Below are positions 1 through 10,565 of a stretch of 64,000 nucleotides of DNA, one piece after another. Made by a program: the position numbers and the translations under genes. The stretch lies in contig JASWHV010000007.1 of the NCBI GenBank assembly GCA_030760725.1, positions 27,047,324 to 27,111,323 on the forward strand. The letters run 5' to 3'. Source of the stretch: Neostapfia colusana (lineage: Eukaryota > Streptophyta > Magnoliopsida > Poales > Poaceae). How positions within the stretch are numbered: the stretch's first letter is position 1; each line of letters begins with the position of its first letter. The notes under the pieces are model-generated. The model searched no databases. It was not told the origin of the DNA and was given only the letters and a program-made list of their open reading frames with translations.

Positions 1-1219
1 GGCCAAGTATGGGTGCGGCTTAGCTGAGTAATTAGGTAAGTTGCTAGATTGTTATGGACCGTGGAAGGCGCGGGGAATGGGAGTCGAGTGATGACTGCCC
101 TGGGAACTGCATGGCACAAGAGGCGGCGCGGCCCGTGGGTGGGAGAATTGGAGATTCTAGCCTGCCGGTGAAACCTTAGTGAGTCCATACATCTAGTAGC
201 CCCTTTGTAAAGGCTATTTTGTGATCTCTTGGCCATACACCGACGGTTGTGTACTGGTATAATGGAGGTTCTGCAGTCGTCGACGGGTGACAAAATCACA
301 AACTTGTGGGTAAAGAGGTGCAAACTCTGCAGAGCCTAAAACTATCATGATAGCCGAGCTTACGGTCACGAGCGCCTGGCCAACTTCCATGATTAGTTGG
401 ATGGTTATTTTGGGATGGTTTTGGTTATGGTTTGATTTTGGTTTGGTTTTCGGGACTGTTGAGTCTGGGTGATAATATTGGTTGCATGATTGTTGAGTCA
501 TGGCAGCGAGATTGGTCTCGGTGTGAGACAGAATTGTTTATGAGATAAAATGGTAGCGAATACGAGATGGTATTCGTGAGATGGTAGCGAATACGAGGAG
601 GTATTCGTGAGCAAGAATGAGGTTGATTAGCGTCTGATTGGGACATGGAAAGTGATGAACCTAATGGAGGTATGATTGGTATTTTAATACATGATGGGAT
701 TACGTTCACTTAAAGTTAAGTTGCTGTTTTATCATGGTTTTGATAAATAACTTTGCTTTTTGCAATGAACCTTTTTTTATACCTACCTTGTTGTGAGCTA
801 CATATCATATTTTCTCGCACTTTCTGAGTACATCATTGTACTCAAACTTGCATTACTATTTCATCATCAGCAACAGGAGAAGATTACTATGAAGACCAAG
901 TGGAGCATTAGGCGTGCAATCTGTCCTCAACCTTGTCTGTGGGGAATGGAGCAGAGATGGAGCTGCTGCTTGGATTTGCTTCCGCATTAGTTAGAAGACT
1001 TCCGCCTCAAGAATAAAGACTTCCGCTGATAGATTAAGACTTCCGTTGTGAGCATGAGTCCAAGACTCATGAGACATTGTAATAAACTCTGTTACTCGTG
1101 GTCATATATATTCTGAAATTCAGTTTGTGGATGATGTGTATATGTGTGATGGACATCCTGGGCACACATATGCATCAGTTCTCGGTTCCGTGGTTTTCCA
1201 TAGAATTGAGGGCGTCACA
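1..1219 (+). repeat. R1 5' LTR, 3' portion only
   Basis: Bases 1-1219 match 8071-9262 with scattered substitutions and end in GGCGTCACA directly before the primer-binding site. AATAAA at 1081-1086 is the likely polyadenylation signal, which places the end of R about 100 bases before the LTR end. A 33-base unit around 557-612 (AATACGAG.TGGTATTCGTGAG) is present twice here and in R6, but once in the R1 3' LTR, so one unit was lost from the 3' copy. Confidence 0.93.
877..911 (+). other. putative terminal exon inside R1 5' LTR
   Basis: Sequence after the acceptor-like CAGCAACAG (ends 876) reads, in the phase left by the upstream exon, Gly-Glu-Asp-Tyr-Tyr-Glu-Asp-Gln-Val-Glu-His and then TAG at 909-911. 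Equivalent exons occur in R3, R5 and R6 with mainly third-position differences. The polyadenylation signal AATAAA follows at 1081. The partner exon lies left of the window in this LTR. Confidence 0.45.
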
Positions 1220-1222
1220 GAT

Positions 1223-1236
1223 TGGTATCAGAGCCA
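1223..1236 (+). other. R1 primer-binding site (initiator tRNA-Met)
   Basis: TGGTATCAGAGCCA begins three bases after the LTR end (1219) and is complementary to the 3' end of plant initiator tRNA-Met. It primes minus-strand DNA synthesis and fixes the LTR boundary and the plus orientation. Confidence 0.95.
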
Positions 1237-1701
1237 CGGGTTGACGATAGGTTAAATGCTTAGATAGAGGTCACAAGTTGGTATCAGGCATAGATGGGTG
1301 TCAACCTGCCATGGGTTGATCGTAGATCACACAACTGAGATAGATCACAGATTGGTAAGCTAAGCCACGCTGACCATAGGATACAAGCCTAGGAGAAGCC
1401 ATAGTTGGATCACAGATTTGGCATCACCCGAAGCCATATAGGACCCCCATTGAATAAGCCTTGAATAGGAGTTGTGTGAGCCCTTGTGGTGATTGTTTGT
1501 GATTGTGTGCTTAGTGTGAGTTGTGGGACGTCTCAAGCGTTGCCCATACCCACACATAAGTAAAAAGAGGTGTGAGATGTCTTGGCACTTGTTCACATCC
1601 TCATATGAGCTAATATATACAGTCCAACCCACCTTGATGCATATAGTGAGGAGGATCCATCTAATCTTCTAACCTCTATTCTATTTCGTTCTCTCTCACA
1701 G
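1237..1701 (+). other. R1 leader, no gene seen
   Basis: This stretch contains several degenerate repeats of the primer-binding-site neighbourhood (CACAGATTGGTA-type units at about 1221, 1268 and 1343). It ends in a pyrimidine-rich tract and CTCTCACAG directly before the gag ATG. Unlike R3 it has no orf0. The final 200 bases match the leaders of R3, R5 and R6. Confidence 0.7.
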
Positions 1702-2760
1702 ATGGTGAGAGGAAACACCGGCCGCCAAGGAAGGAACGTCCGTGGCAACCAAGAGGATGGCCACGACAAAGTTCCTGTTAACCCCGGAGCTAGTGAGAAC
1801 AACCTGGAACGGTTAATTTCCATGCAGAATCAACTTATGCAAACCATGATCCAAACTTTGGGCCAGTTGCAGGCCAACAACAACAACCCCGTTCCGGAAC
1901 CACCGCCACCACCACCGCAGGCTCATAACAGACTGGGAGAGTTTATGAGGACTTGACACCCACCTTTGCTGAAGCTAATGACCCCATGGAGGCCGACGAC
2001 TGGTTGAAATCCATGGAGAAGAAGCTTGCCATAGTGCAGTGCAATGACCGAGAGAAGGTTCTTTTTGCATCGCACCAACTCATGGGAGCTGCCGCTGACT
2101 GGTGGGATGCCCTATGCAATGCTCATATCGACCCGGAGACGATCACTTGGACTGGGTTCAAGGAGAGTTTCCGCTCTCATTACATCCCTGCTGGTGTAAC
2201 GATACTCAAGAGACAGGAGTTCAAAGGTCTCCGCCAAGGACAGAGAAGCGTGAGTGAGTATCTCAACAAGTTCACGCAACTGTCCCGGTATGCCTCCGAA
2301 GATGTCAACTCAGACCAACGGAAGCAGTACCTATTCATGAGAGGGTTGAACAATGAGATCCAGGTTCAGCTCCTCAACAATGACTACGCGAGCTTCCAGA
2401 AGCTGGTTGACAAGGCTATAGTGGTTGAAAGCAAGATCTGAGAGATCGAGCGAGAGTGCAAGAGGAAGATGCCATACCAGCCCCAAGGGAGCAACGTACG
2501 ACCTCGGTACATGCCCCCAGCTGCACCGCAGTATGGATTGACCACTCCTGCATACCGCCCTAGTCAGCCATCACAGCAACGACCCATTGCACAAGCACCT
2601 CGTGTGATATTTGCCTCCTATGCCCCGACCCAACCTGGGCGCTCCTGTTCAAAACCCCCGCCCCAACGTACCTGCTGCCGTAGGCAACAGGGCATGCTTT
2701 ACATGCAGGGAGACAGGACACTTCACGAGCTAGTGCCCGAGGAGAGGTCCTGGACAGCAA
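1702..2760 (+). pseudogene. gag: R1 gag (capsid/nucleocapsid), broken
   Basis: Gag forms the virus-like particle and packages element RNA. The ATG at 1702 starts the shared MVRGN N-terminus, followed by a Pro-rich linker and a retrotransposon gag core (about 1965-2440; WWDAL and LFMRGLNNE motifs). Breaks: C to T plus a one-base loss near 1954 creates TGA and shifts frame; an in-frame TGA at 2439-2441 precedes the Pro-rich tail; an inserted base near 2606 shifts frame again; the zinc knuckle (about 2695-2740) retains its C-C-H-C spacing only in the shifted frame, with a TAG inside it. The TGA at 2439 is shared with R5 and R6. The ATG sits right behind a splice-acceptor-like CAG. The family is certain; the protein is dead. 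Confidence 0.9.
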
Positions 2761-2766
2761 GGCAAC

Positions 2767-5700
2767 GTGCCCAAGAAAAACCCGCGACCGAACGGAGGGG
2801 ACAATCAAGGAAACCGTGGACAGCAGTACTATGCTCGCGGCAACGTGAACCATGTCTCTGCTGAGGAAGAACAACAGGCTGAGGACGTCGTAATTGGTAC
2901 GTTCCTTGCCAATTCCAACCCAGCCACCATTTTATTTGATTCTGGAGCATCACATTCCTTCATATCATCCACGTATGTTGCCATGCATAATCTACACATA
3001 TCACACTTAAAATGTGCTATGTTGGTTAATTCTTCCGGTGGAGAGATGAGGACTAATATAGTATGTCCGAAAGTAAGCCTTAAAATAAAGGGGGGTAGAC
3101 TTCCTTGCCAACCTCATTGTCTTGGATTCCCAAGGGCTTGACATAATACTCGGGATGGATTGGTTAAGCCAGCATAACGGAGTAATCCAATGTGCTGAGA
3201 GGAGCGTGTAGTTGACAAACGAGCACGACATTCTTATCGAGTTTAAGTCAGCCCAACAAACAACCAATAAGGCAAGTTTGAACCACGTCGAAGGAGCAAC
3301 GTTGGACAGCGTTCCAGTGGTTCAAGAATTCTCGGATGTGTTTCCAGAAGAGCTTCAAGGTATGCCACCTGACCGGGACATTGAGTTTGCCATTGATTTG
3401 GTACCCGGAACTGCACCCATAGCAAAGAGACCCTATAGGATGCCCACCAATGAACTAGTGGAACTCAAGAAGCAAATTCAGGAGCAGTTGGAGAAGGGTT
3501 TTATACGTCCAAGCTCGTCACCATGGGGAGCCCCCGTGCTCTTCATAGACAAGAAGGATGGGACCCAAAGGATGTGCATGGACTATAGGTCTCTCAACAA
3601 GGTGACAATCAAGAACAAATACCCTCTGCCCCGTATAGAGGACCTATTGGACCAAATGAAAGGAGCCCGAGTGTTCTCAAAGATTGATCTTCGGTCGGGA
3701 TACTTCCAGCTGAAGATTAAGCCCTCCGATATACCCAAGACTGCCTTTCGAACACGGTATGGTTCATATGAATATACCGTCATGTCTTTTGGGTTAACAA
3801 ATGCACCCGCATACTTCATGTACCTTATGAACAAGGTTTTCATGGAATACTTGGATAAGTTCGTTATGGTTTTCATCGACGACATTATGGTGTATTCAAA
3901 AAGTGAGGAGGAGCATGAAGAACATTTGAGATTGACCTTGCAGAAAATGCGCGAGCATCAATTGTATGCCAAGCTTAACAAGTGTCAATTTTGGCTAAAG
4001 GAGATATCGTTCCTAGGCCACATTATCTCTGAGGAAGGAGTATCGGTTGATCCCGGAAAAGTGGGAGATGTTCTGAAGTGGAACCAACCGCAAAACGTGA
4101 AGAACGTTCGGAGTTTTCTTGGGATGGCTGGATACTACCGACGCTTCATCAAGAACTTCTCTAAGATAGAAAAACCTATGACGGAGTTGCTAACGAAGGG
4201 AAAAGCGTTCCAGTGGACATCAGCATGCCAAGAAAGTTTTGAGGAGCTCAAGAAAAGGCTAACCACAGCACCGGTTTTGGTATTGCTGGACGTGAGCAAG
4301 AGCTTCGACATATATTGTGACGCATCCAGACAAGGGCTCGGATGTGTGCTCATGCAATAAGGACAGGTGGTAGCCTATGCCTCACGACAATTGAAGAAGC
4401 ACGAACTTAATTATCCTACACATGACTTGGAGCTAGCAGCAGTAGTGCATGCATTGAAGATTTGGAGACATTATATCCTTGGTCATCGATGCGAGATCTA
4501 TACGGATCATAAACGCCTCAAGTACATATTTACACAAACGGACTTGAATTTGAGGCAACGTCGATGGTTGGAACTCATCAGAGATTACGATGTTGGAATC
4601 AACTACCACCCTGGGAGGGCCAATGTAGTAGCTGATGCATTGAGCCGGAAGGGAGCATGTCACCAACTCACGGTTTGGGAGCTACCACCCGAACTACGCA
4701 AGGAGTTTGAACGGTTACACCTCGGATCCTTGAACAAGATGGAAGTGATGGAACTCCACTCTTCATTGGAGCAAGAGATAAGAGATGGCCAAGCAAGGGA
4801 TGAGGAGATCAAGGAGATCAAGGAAAGGATCCGACAAGGAATAGAGAAGGATTTCAAAGAAGATGAGAAGGGTACGCTTTGGCTAGGAAAAAGGATTTGT
4901 GTGCCTAACGTGAAGCACATCCGCGACATGATATTAAAAGAGGCACATGATTCACCCTACTCCATACATCCCGGAAGTACCAAAATGTACAAGGACTTGA
5001 AGACTTGTTATTGGTGGGATGGTATGAAAGGGACATAGCCGAATACGTTGCCCTATGCGACACATGCCAACGGGTGAAGGCCAAACATCAAAGACCCGCT
5101 GGATTGTTGCAACCCTTGAAGGTACCCGAGTGGAAGTGGGAGGACATCATTATGGATTTCATCGTCGGATTGCCACGTACTCAGTCGGGTTATGACTCCA
5201 TCTGGGTTATCGTGGACCGATTGACGAAAACAGCCCGTTTTCTCCCTGTAAGGGCCAAGTACAACGCTGCACAATTAGCCGAGTTGTACATGGAGCAGAT
5301 CGTGTGCCGTCATGGAGTCCCAAGGAGGATAGTCTCAGATCGGGGTTCTCAGTTTACCTCTCGATTTCGGAGGAAGCTGCAGAAGGCTATGGGTATACGA
5401 CTGGATTTTAGCTCCGCCTATCACCCACAAACCGATGGACAAACTGAAAGGACAAACCAAATTTTGGAGGACATGTTGAGAGCTTGCGCCTTGAAACATG
5501 GGCTAGTTGGGATAGGAGTTTACCGTACACCGAATATCCTATAACAACAGCTATCAAGCTAGCTTGAAGATGTCGCCTTTCGAAGAATTGTACGGTAGAC
5601 GGTGTAGAACACTGTTTTGGAACGAGATCGGAGAGAACCAGGTGTTTGGACCCAAAGTGCTACAAGAAGCTGAAAAGCAAGTCCAAACGATACGGGAGAA

Positions 5701-6213
5701 CTTAAAGGCTGCTCAGTCACGACAGAAAGGCTATGCAGACAATAGGCGAAGGAGGTTGGCTTTTGATGTAGGAGACTTCGTATACCTTAAGGTATCGCCT
5801 ATTCGTGGCCAACGACGTTTCAACGTCAAAGGCAAGCTAGCACCTCACTACATCGGACCATTTAAGCTTTTGGACAAGCGAGGAGAAGTATCATATCAAC
5901 TAGAGCTCCCAACATACCTCTCCGACGTACATGACGTGTTTCATGTATCCCAGCTCAAGAAGTGCTTGAGAGTACCAGAGGAGCAAGTAACAATGGAAGA
6001 GCTTGAACTTCAAGAGGACCTGACTTATGCGGAGCACCCTGTCCGAATTTTGGACGTAAGAGAAAGGGTCACAAGAAACAAAGTGATCCGACGGCGCAAG
6101 GTGCAATGGAGCCATCACACCGAAGCTGAAGCCACATAGGAGCGTGAAGAAGACCTTAAGACAGAATTCCCTCATCTATTATCTACTAACGAATCTCGAG
6201 GGCGAGATTCAAT
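2767..6213 (+). pseudogene. pol: R1 pol (PR-RT-RH-IN-chromodomain), broken
   Basis: Pol would process the polyprotein, copy RNA to DNA and insert it. The protease active site DSGA is at about 2938-2949. The RT runs from about 3300 with FIDD at 3872-3883. RNase H (YCDAS) starts near 4307. The integrase zinc finger (H-H-C-C) is at about 4945-5075, its core ends with [10 protein letters not shown] (about 5420), and a chromodomain-like tail covers about 6020-6140. Breaks seen: frameshift near 3090-3100 after the protease; GAA to TAA at 4358-4360; one-base loss near 5027; one-base loss near 5508; deletion in the GKRCRTP-like motif near 5610; TGG to TAG at 6137-6139 inside the chromodomain. Integrase-core catalytic residues are still readable. 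The normal stop would lie near 6190-6213. Confidence 0.92.
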
Positions 6214-6214
6214 T

Positions 6215-6229
6215 TAAGGGAGGTATATT
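6215..6229 (+). other. R1 polypurine tract
   Basis: TTAAGGGAGGTATATT immediately precedes the 3' LTR. R6 has TTAAGGGGGTAGATT at the same place, so the R1 copy carries an inserted AT-rich change. The tract primes plus-strand DNA synthesis. Confidence 0.85.
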
Positions 6230-6369
6230 TGTGACACCCTCATTTTTTTGGTTTCTGCATGTATTCATGTAGAGAAAACATTTTAAAAGAAGTGGGAACA
6301 GAGAAAGAATCAAAAAGGTAGCCAAAATGAGCAAAAATCCAGTTCATCAAGAGTGCCGAAGGCACTTCC

Positions 6370-6890
6370 CATGGCTGCTGGCCACATGGCGCCTTCGGAG
6401 CTCATCTCCGCAAATGGGGAGAGGTCCGCCGCTAAACTGGCTACGTGGCAGGCTCGGGGCTCATCCCCGCAAAGGGGGAAAGGTCCGACCCTGTGGGACA
6501 CGTGTCACCTTAGGAGCTATTCACCGCGGAAAACAGAGGACCTGTCTCGTGGGATACATGTCGACCTCGGAGCTCATCTCCAGGAGGTCCGACACTACCG
6601 AATACGTGTCACCTCCGGAGCTCACCTCCGGGAGGTACGGTCCTATTGGACACGTGTCAACCTCGGAGCTCGTCTCTGAGAAGGAAGGAAATCTGGCACT
6701 GTTAGGACACGTGGCACCCCCGGAATCACCTCCGAATAAAGAGGAGGTCTCGACCGCCAGGATACGTGGCGCATGTGGAGCCCGCCTCTGAGAATGATGG
6801 AGTATCGCTCGCTTGACACGCGGCACAACCAGAGCACGTATCTGCGGAAGGGGAGAGACCAGGCCCGATGGACACGTGGAGCTTCCGGAG
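6370..6890 (+). promoter_or_regulatory. G-box/ABRE-like repeat array in R1 U3
   Basis: About ten units of roughly 50-58 bases each combine an ACGT core (GACACGTGTC, GACACGTGGC, TACGTGGC) with a near-palindrome GGAGCTCACCTCCG. CACGTG is the G-box and ACGTGGC/ACGTGTC the ABRE core bound by plant bZIP factors. The array ends about 200 bases upstream of the TATA box. Function is inferred from motif identity only. Confidence 0.65.
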
Positions 6891-7090
6891 CTCATCACCG
6901 CGGAGGTAATGAGTTCTGGAGCGGTTTTTGCTTCTGTACGCGTGGAAATACCGGTACGGGAGGAAACCGACATGAATTCCACAATGTTACCGCACCAAAT
7001 CAACTAGAGATAAGTTGTTAAGATTCAACGGCAATTTGAATAGGACTCTTATTTTGAAGTCCAATCAGATTAGAACTCTTTCCTCCCGAT

Positions 7091-7099
7091 TATAAATAG
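7091..7099 (+). promoter_or_regulatory. TATA box of R1 3' LTR
   Basis: TATAAATAG lies in a context conserved in R5 (31388), R6 (35997 and 59318) and, as TATAAATAC, R3 (11114). Downstream to the donor-like site at 7282 there is no ATG. Confidence 0.75.
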
Positions 7100-7598
7100 A
7101 ACCCAGAACCTTTGGCCGAAGCCACGAACTTCTTTTTCACCTCCTGAGCCGACAATTTAGAGCCCTAGCCCCAGCTCGCCGAGTAAACCTTTCACCGTGG
7201 TTCAGTCGAGAGGGATCGCCGGAAGAGAGCCCAACGATTTGTCTGATAGGAGAAAGACCCCGAGACTAATAAGAACGTAAGGTAGGTCTCAAATACCACC
7301 TTACAACATCGTCGTGTTTTCTTTGCATCTAATCTTTGATTCCTTTCGAACAGAAGCATTTTTGTGGACAGATCACGTGTTGATTGGTTTGATCTAGAGT
7401 CAAGATCATCGCCACATCCACATTCGATCCGAAAACTTCTGTTCAACATAAAACCCATGCAAACCATGCAAGAACACGTACAAACTAATCTAATAGAAAC
7501 TGATCATAGGATAGCATGCATGTGCATCATCGCATCTAGTTAAATTTTGTGCATGATATTGATTGTTGTGAATCTTGTATGTGTGTGATCACGTATAG

Positions 7599-8954
7599 AA
7601 GGACAAACTCAGGGAGCTGTTTACGATGAGCTGCCACAACAAGGTTTCGAGATCCAAGAGCAACCGGAACCACAAGAACAAGGCAAGTGCCCTTGACCAT
7701 ATTGATCCTATGTTTTGGAAAACTGTTTTGTTTGCGAAAAGGTGTGGGTGCTGAGTTAAACATGATGGAAAACCCTTTTATAGGAGTTTACTAGTTTTGG
7801 TTAAACCACCCTTGTCGCCAGGGAAGTTTATGAGTCGGGTATGGTTTTTGCTTTTATGCTTCGCTGAGTCCATGGGATTGGGAAGCGACATCTAGCTAAC
7901 TGCACTCGTAATGATAATGAGAAACTGATGTTGCTAATGAACATGGATCGGAGGGAGATCTAGGCAAGCATGGGTTTGTGAATGAGGTAGAATGAGATTG
8001 TGGTTTACTTGCCGTAGATCTAAAGACCGGTTCATGCGAGCACATGCCAGGATAACAGTGCCACCACAAGGCCAAGTATGGGTGCGGCTTAGCTAAGTAA
8101 TTAGGTAAGTTGCTAGATTGTTATGGACCGTGGAAGGCGTGGGGAATGGGAGTCGAGTGAGGACTGCCCTGGGAACTGCATGGCACAAGAGGGGGCCCGT
8201 GGGTGGGAGAATTGGAGATTCTAGCCTGCCGGTGAAACCTTAGTGAGTCCATACATCTAGTAGCCCCTTTGTAAAGGCTATTTTGTGATCTCTTGGCCAT
8301 ACACCGACGGTTGTGTACTGGTATAATGGAGGTTCTGCAGTCGCCGATGGGTGACAAAATCAGAAACTTGTGGGTAAAGAGGTGCAAACTCTGGAGAGTC
8401 TAAAACTATCATGATAGCCGAGCTTACGGTCACGAGCGCCTGGCCAACTTCCATGATTAGTTGGATGGTTATTTTGGGATGGTTTTGGATGGTTTTGGTT
8501 ATGGTTTGATTTTGGTTTGGTTTTCGAGACTGTTGAGTCTGGGTGATAAGATTGGTTGCATGACTGTTGAGTCATGGCAGCGAGATTGGTCTCGGTGTGA
8601 GACCGAATTGTTTATGAGATAAAATGGTAGCGAATACGAGGAGGTATTCGTGAGCAAGAATGAGGTTGATTAGCGTCTGATTGGGACATGGAAAGTGATG
8701 AACCTAATGGAGGTATGATTGGTATTTTAATACATGATGGGATTACGTTCACTTAAAGTTAAGTTGCTGTTTTATCATGGTTTTGATAAATAACTTTGCT
8801 TTTTGCAATGAGCCTTTTTTTATAACTACCTTGTTGTGAGCTACATATCATATTTTCCCACACTTGCTGAGTACATCATTGCACTCAAACTTGCATTACT
8901 ATTTCATTATCAGCAACAGGAGAAGATTACTATGAAGACCAAGTGGACCATTAG
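7599..8954 (+). other. putative spliced mini-ORF in R1 3' LTR (two exons)
   Basis: Exon A (7599-7682) follows a TATAG acceptor-like site and is open in one frame (starts GQTQGAVYDEL, then Gln/Glu-rich). It ends CAAG|GCAAGT, the consensus of GC-AG donors. Exon B (8920-8954) follows CAGCAACAG and continues in phase (GEDYYEDQV-D-H) to TAG at 8952-8954. The intervening 1237 bases would be the intron. No ATG lies in these exons, so a start would have to come from an upstream exon. Support comes from comparison with R3, R5 and R6: indels in threes, no stops, changes mostly at third positions. Confidence 0.45.
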
Positions 8955-9262
8955 GCGTGTAATCTGTCCTCAACCGTGCCTGTGTGGAATGGAGCAGAGA
9001 TGGAGCTGCTGCTTGGATTTGCTTCCGCATTAGTTAGAAGACTTCCGCCTCTAGAATAAAGACTTCCGCTGTTAGATTAAGACTTCCGCTGTGAGCATGA
9101 GTCCAAAACTCATGAGACATTGTAATAAACTCTGTTACTCGTGCTCATATATATTCTGAAATTCAGTTTGTGGATGATGTGTATATGTGTGATGGACATC
9201 CTGCGCACACATATGCATCAGTTCTCGGTTCCGTGGTTTTCCACAGAATTGAGGGCGTCACA

Positions 9263-9615
9263 CTCTATCCCTAAGAGGTGCGGCCAGCAGGCTGTTTTAT
9301 CTCCAAAATTTTATCTCTAAGCTTTATCTTTAAGCTTATCTAGAAGCTTTATCTCTAAGGTTCATCTATAAGCTTTATATCTAAGGTTTATCTCCAATAT
9401 TCTTCTAGAGCTTTATCTCTAAGGTTTATCTCCAAGATTCTTCTGAAGCTTTATCTCCAAGATTATCCTATTTCTCTTCATTTCTGTGTTCCTTTCCCCA
9501 TTTCTATATTCTCTTCTCCATTTCTATGGTTCTTTCTCCATTTCTACTTCTTTTCAAATGCTTCTCTACATAAAAAATGTATGCAATGCATGGTAGTGAA
9601 ATTGAGGGTGTTACA
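9263..9615 (-). repeat. R2 3' LTR, first 353 bases (split by R1)
   Basis: On the minus strand the LTR starts at 9615 with TGTAACACCCTCAATTTC right after the polypurine tract. It contains about four copies of a 20-base unit (CATAGAAATGGAGAAAGAAC type, about 9480-9545), then a different tandem array, and stops at the R1 boundary. Confidence 0.88.
9290..9475 (-). repeat. tandem array of about 35-base units in R2 LTR
   Basis: Repeats of TTTATCTCTAAGGTTTATCTCC plus AAGATTCTTCT on the plus strand (GGAGATAAACCTTAGAGATAAAGC on the element strand) recur about five to seven times with substitutions and small indels. The array is absent from the R3 LTR, so it is private to this subfamily. Confidence 0.75.
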
Positions 9616-9631
9616 AACCTACCCCCCTTAA
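9616..9631 (-). other. R2 polypurine tract
   Basis: On the minus strand, TTTAAGGGGGGTAGGTT lies between the pol end and the LTR start at 9615. It confirms the minus orientation. Confidence 0.88.
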
Positions 9632-9639
9632 AATGAATC

Positions 9640-10496
9640 TCGCCCTCGAGATTCGATAGAGTGGAGAAAAGATGGGGGAATTCTGCCTTGAGATCTTCCT
9701 CATGTTCCCATGTAGTTTCGGCTTCTGTGTGATGGCTCCATTGTACCTTGCACCAACGGATCACTTTGTTTCTCGTGATCCTTTCCTTCACATCCAATAT
9801 TTTGACGGGGTGTTCTGCGTAGATCAGATCCCCTTGAAGCTCTAGCTCATCCATCGGTACTTGTTCTTCCAGTAGTCTTAAGCACTTCTTGAGTTGGGAT
9901 ACGTGAAACACGTCGTGCACGTCAGAGAGGTGTGTTGGCAGCTCTAGTTGATAGGCCACTTCTCCTCGCTTGTCCAAAATCTTGAATGGCCCGATGTAGC
10001 GAGGTGCTAATTTGCCCTTGACGTTGAACCGTCGTTGGCCTCGGATAGGCGACACCTTAAGATACACGAAGTCTCCCACTTCGAAGGTCAATCTTCTTCG
10101 CCTATTGTCCGCATAACCCTTTTGTCGTGACTAAGCAGCCTTGAAGTTTTCACGTATCGTTTGGACTTGCTTTTCAGCGTCTTGCAACACTTCGGGTCCA
10201 AATACTTGGCTTTCTCCGGTCTCATTCCAGAACAGCGGCGTTCTACACCATCTACCATACAATGCTTCGAAGGGTGACATCTTCAAGCTGTCTTGGTAGA
10301 TTTTGTTGTACGAGAATTCAGCATATGGCAAGCTCTTAACATGTCTTCCAAGATCTGATTTGTCCTCTCAGTTTACCCATCGGTTTGCGGGTGATATGCG
10401 GAGCTGAAATTCAACCGTGTACCCATGGCTTCATGCAGCTTCTTCCAGAACCTAGAGGTAAATTGAGAACCTTGATCTGAAACTATCCTCTTCGGA
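9640..10496 (-). pseudogene. pol: R2 pol, integrase core to chromodomain, truncated and broken
   Basis: Read from 10496 leftwards: the integrase core SDQGSQF with its second catalytic Asp, HPQTDG followed by TAA where Gln is expected, TERTNQILEDML with the catalytic Glu, a deletion of about 35-40 bases before PYAEFSYN (near 10331), a TAG in place of Gln at about 10131, then an open stretch (10127-9640) with the integrase C-terminal GPF motif, the [10 protein letters not shown] motif and a chromodomain-like EAETTWEHEEDL. Everything upstream is removed by the R3 insertion at 10497. The integrase would have joined element DNA to the chromosome, and the chromodomain is known in this clade to favour heterochromatin. 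Confidence 0.9.
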
Positions 10497-10565
10497 TGTA
10501 ACACCCTCAAATTCATTACCATGCATTGCATACATTTTTCATGTAGAGAAGCATTGTAAAAGAAC

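Larger units (their letters stand above)
1..9262 (+). mobile_element. R1: family-1 Ty3/gypsy chromovirus, 5' LTR cut by window edge
   Basis: The element reads, in order, a partial 5' LTR (1-1219), tRNA-Met primer-binding site, leader, gag, protease, RT, RNase H, integrase, chromodomain-like tail, polypurine tract (about 6215-6229) and a complete 3' LTR (6230-9262). This order, with integrase after RNase H, is that of Ty3/gypsy, and the C-terminal chromodomain motif points to the chromoviruses, probably the Tekay/Del clade. All coding parts carry frameshifts and stops. The element lies in the LTR of R2: sequence from 9263 on is R2 LTR in minus orientation, so CTCTA (9263-9267) should be one copy of the target duplication. 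The other copy lies left of the window and cannot be checked. Confidence 0.93.
6230..9262 (+). repeat. R1 3' LTR, complete (3033 bp)
   Basis: The LTR begins TGTGACACCCTCA and ends TGAGGGCGTCACA, a 13-base imperfect terminal inverted repeat. From left: U3 with a G-box repeat array (about 6370-6890), TATA box (7091), a 180-base AUG-free stretch, GT donor-like site (7282), exon-like segments (7599-7682 and 8920-8954), AATAAA (9124-9129) and the LTR end. R is therefore very long, about 2 kb. Confidence 0.95.
9263..10496 (-). mobile_element. R2: family-2 Ty3/gypsy fragment, minus orientation
   Basis: Read on the minus strand this is the integrase end of pol, a polypurine tract and the start of a 3' LTR. 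It is cut on the left by R1 (at 9263) and on the right by R3 (at 10497). R2 is the outermost element of the nest; the rest of it should lie on both sides of the window. Its LTR start (TGTAACACCCTCA) matches that of R3, which lies in it head-on. Confidence 0.9.

Noticed and set aside
1221..1345. Multiple tRNA-Met primer-binding sites in leaders of R1, R5 and R6
   Set aside because: Only the copy next to the LTR has the full TGGTATCAGAGCCA; the others are partial CAGATTGGTA repeats that cannot pair over enough bases. Noted as leader repeats.
2439..2441. Programmed stop-codon readthrough at the shared family-1 gag TGA
   Set aside because: The following bases (GAG) do not match known leaky contexts and no structure is evident; kept only as one option in the finding.
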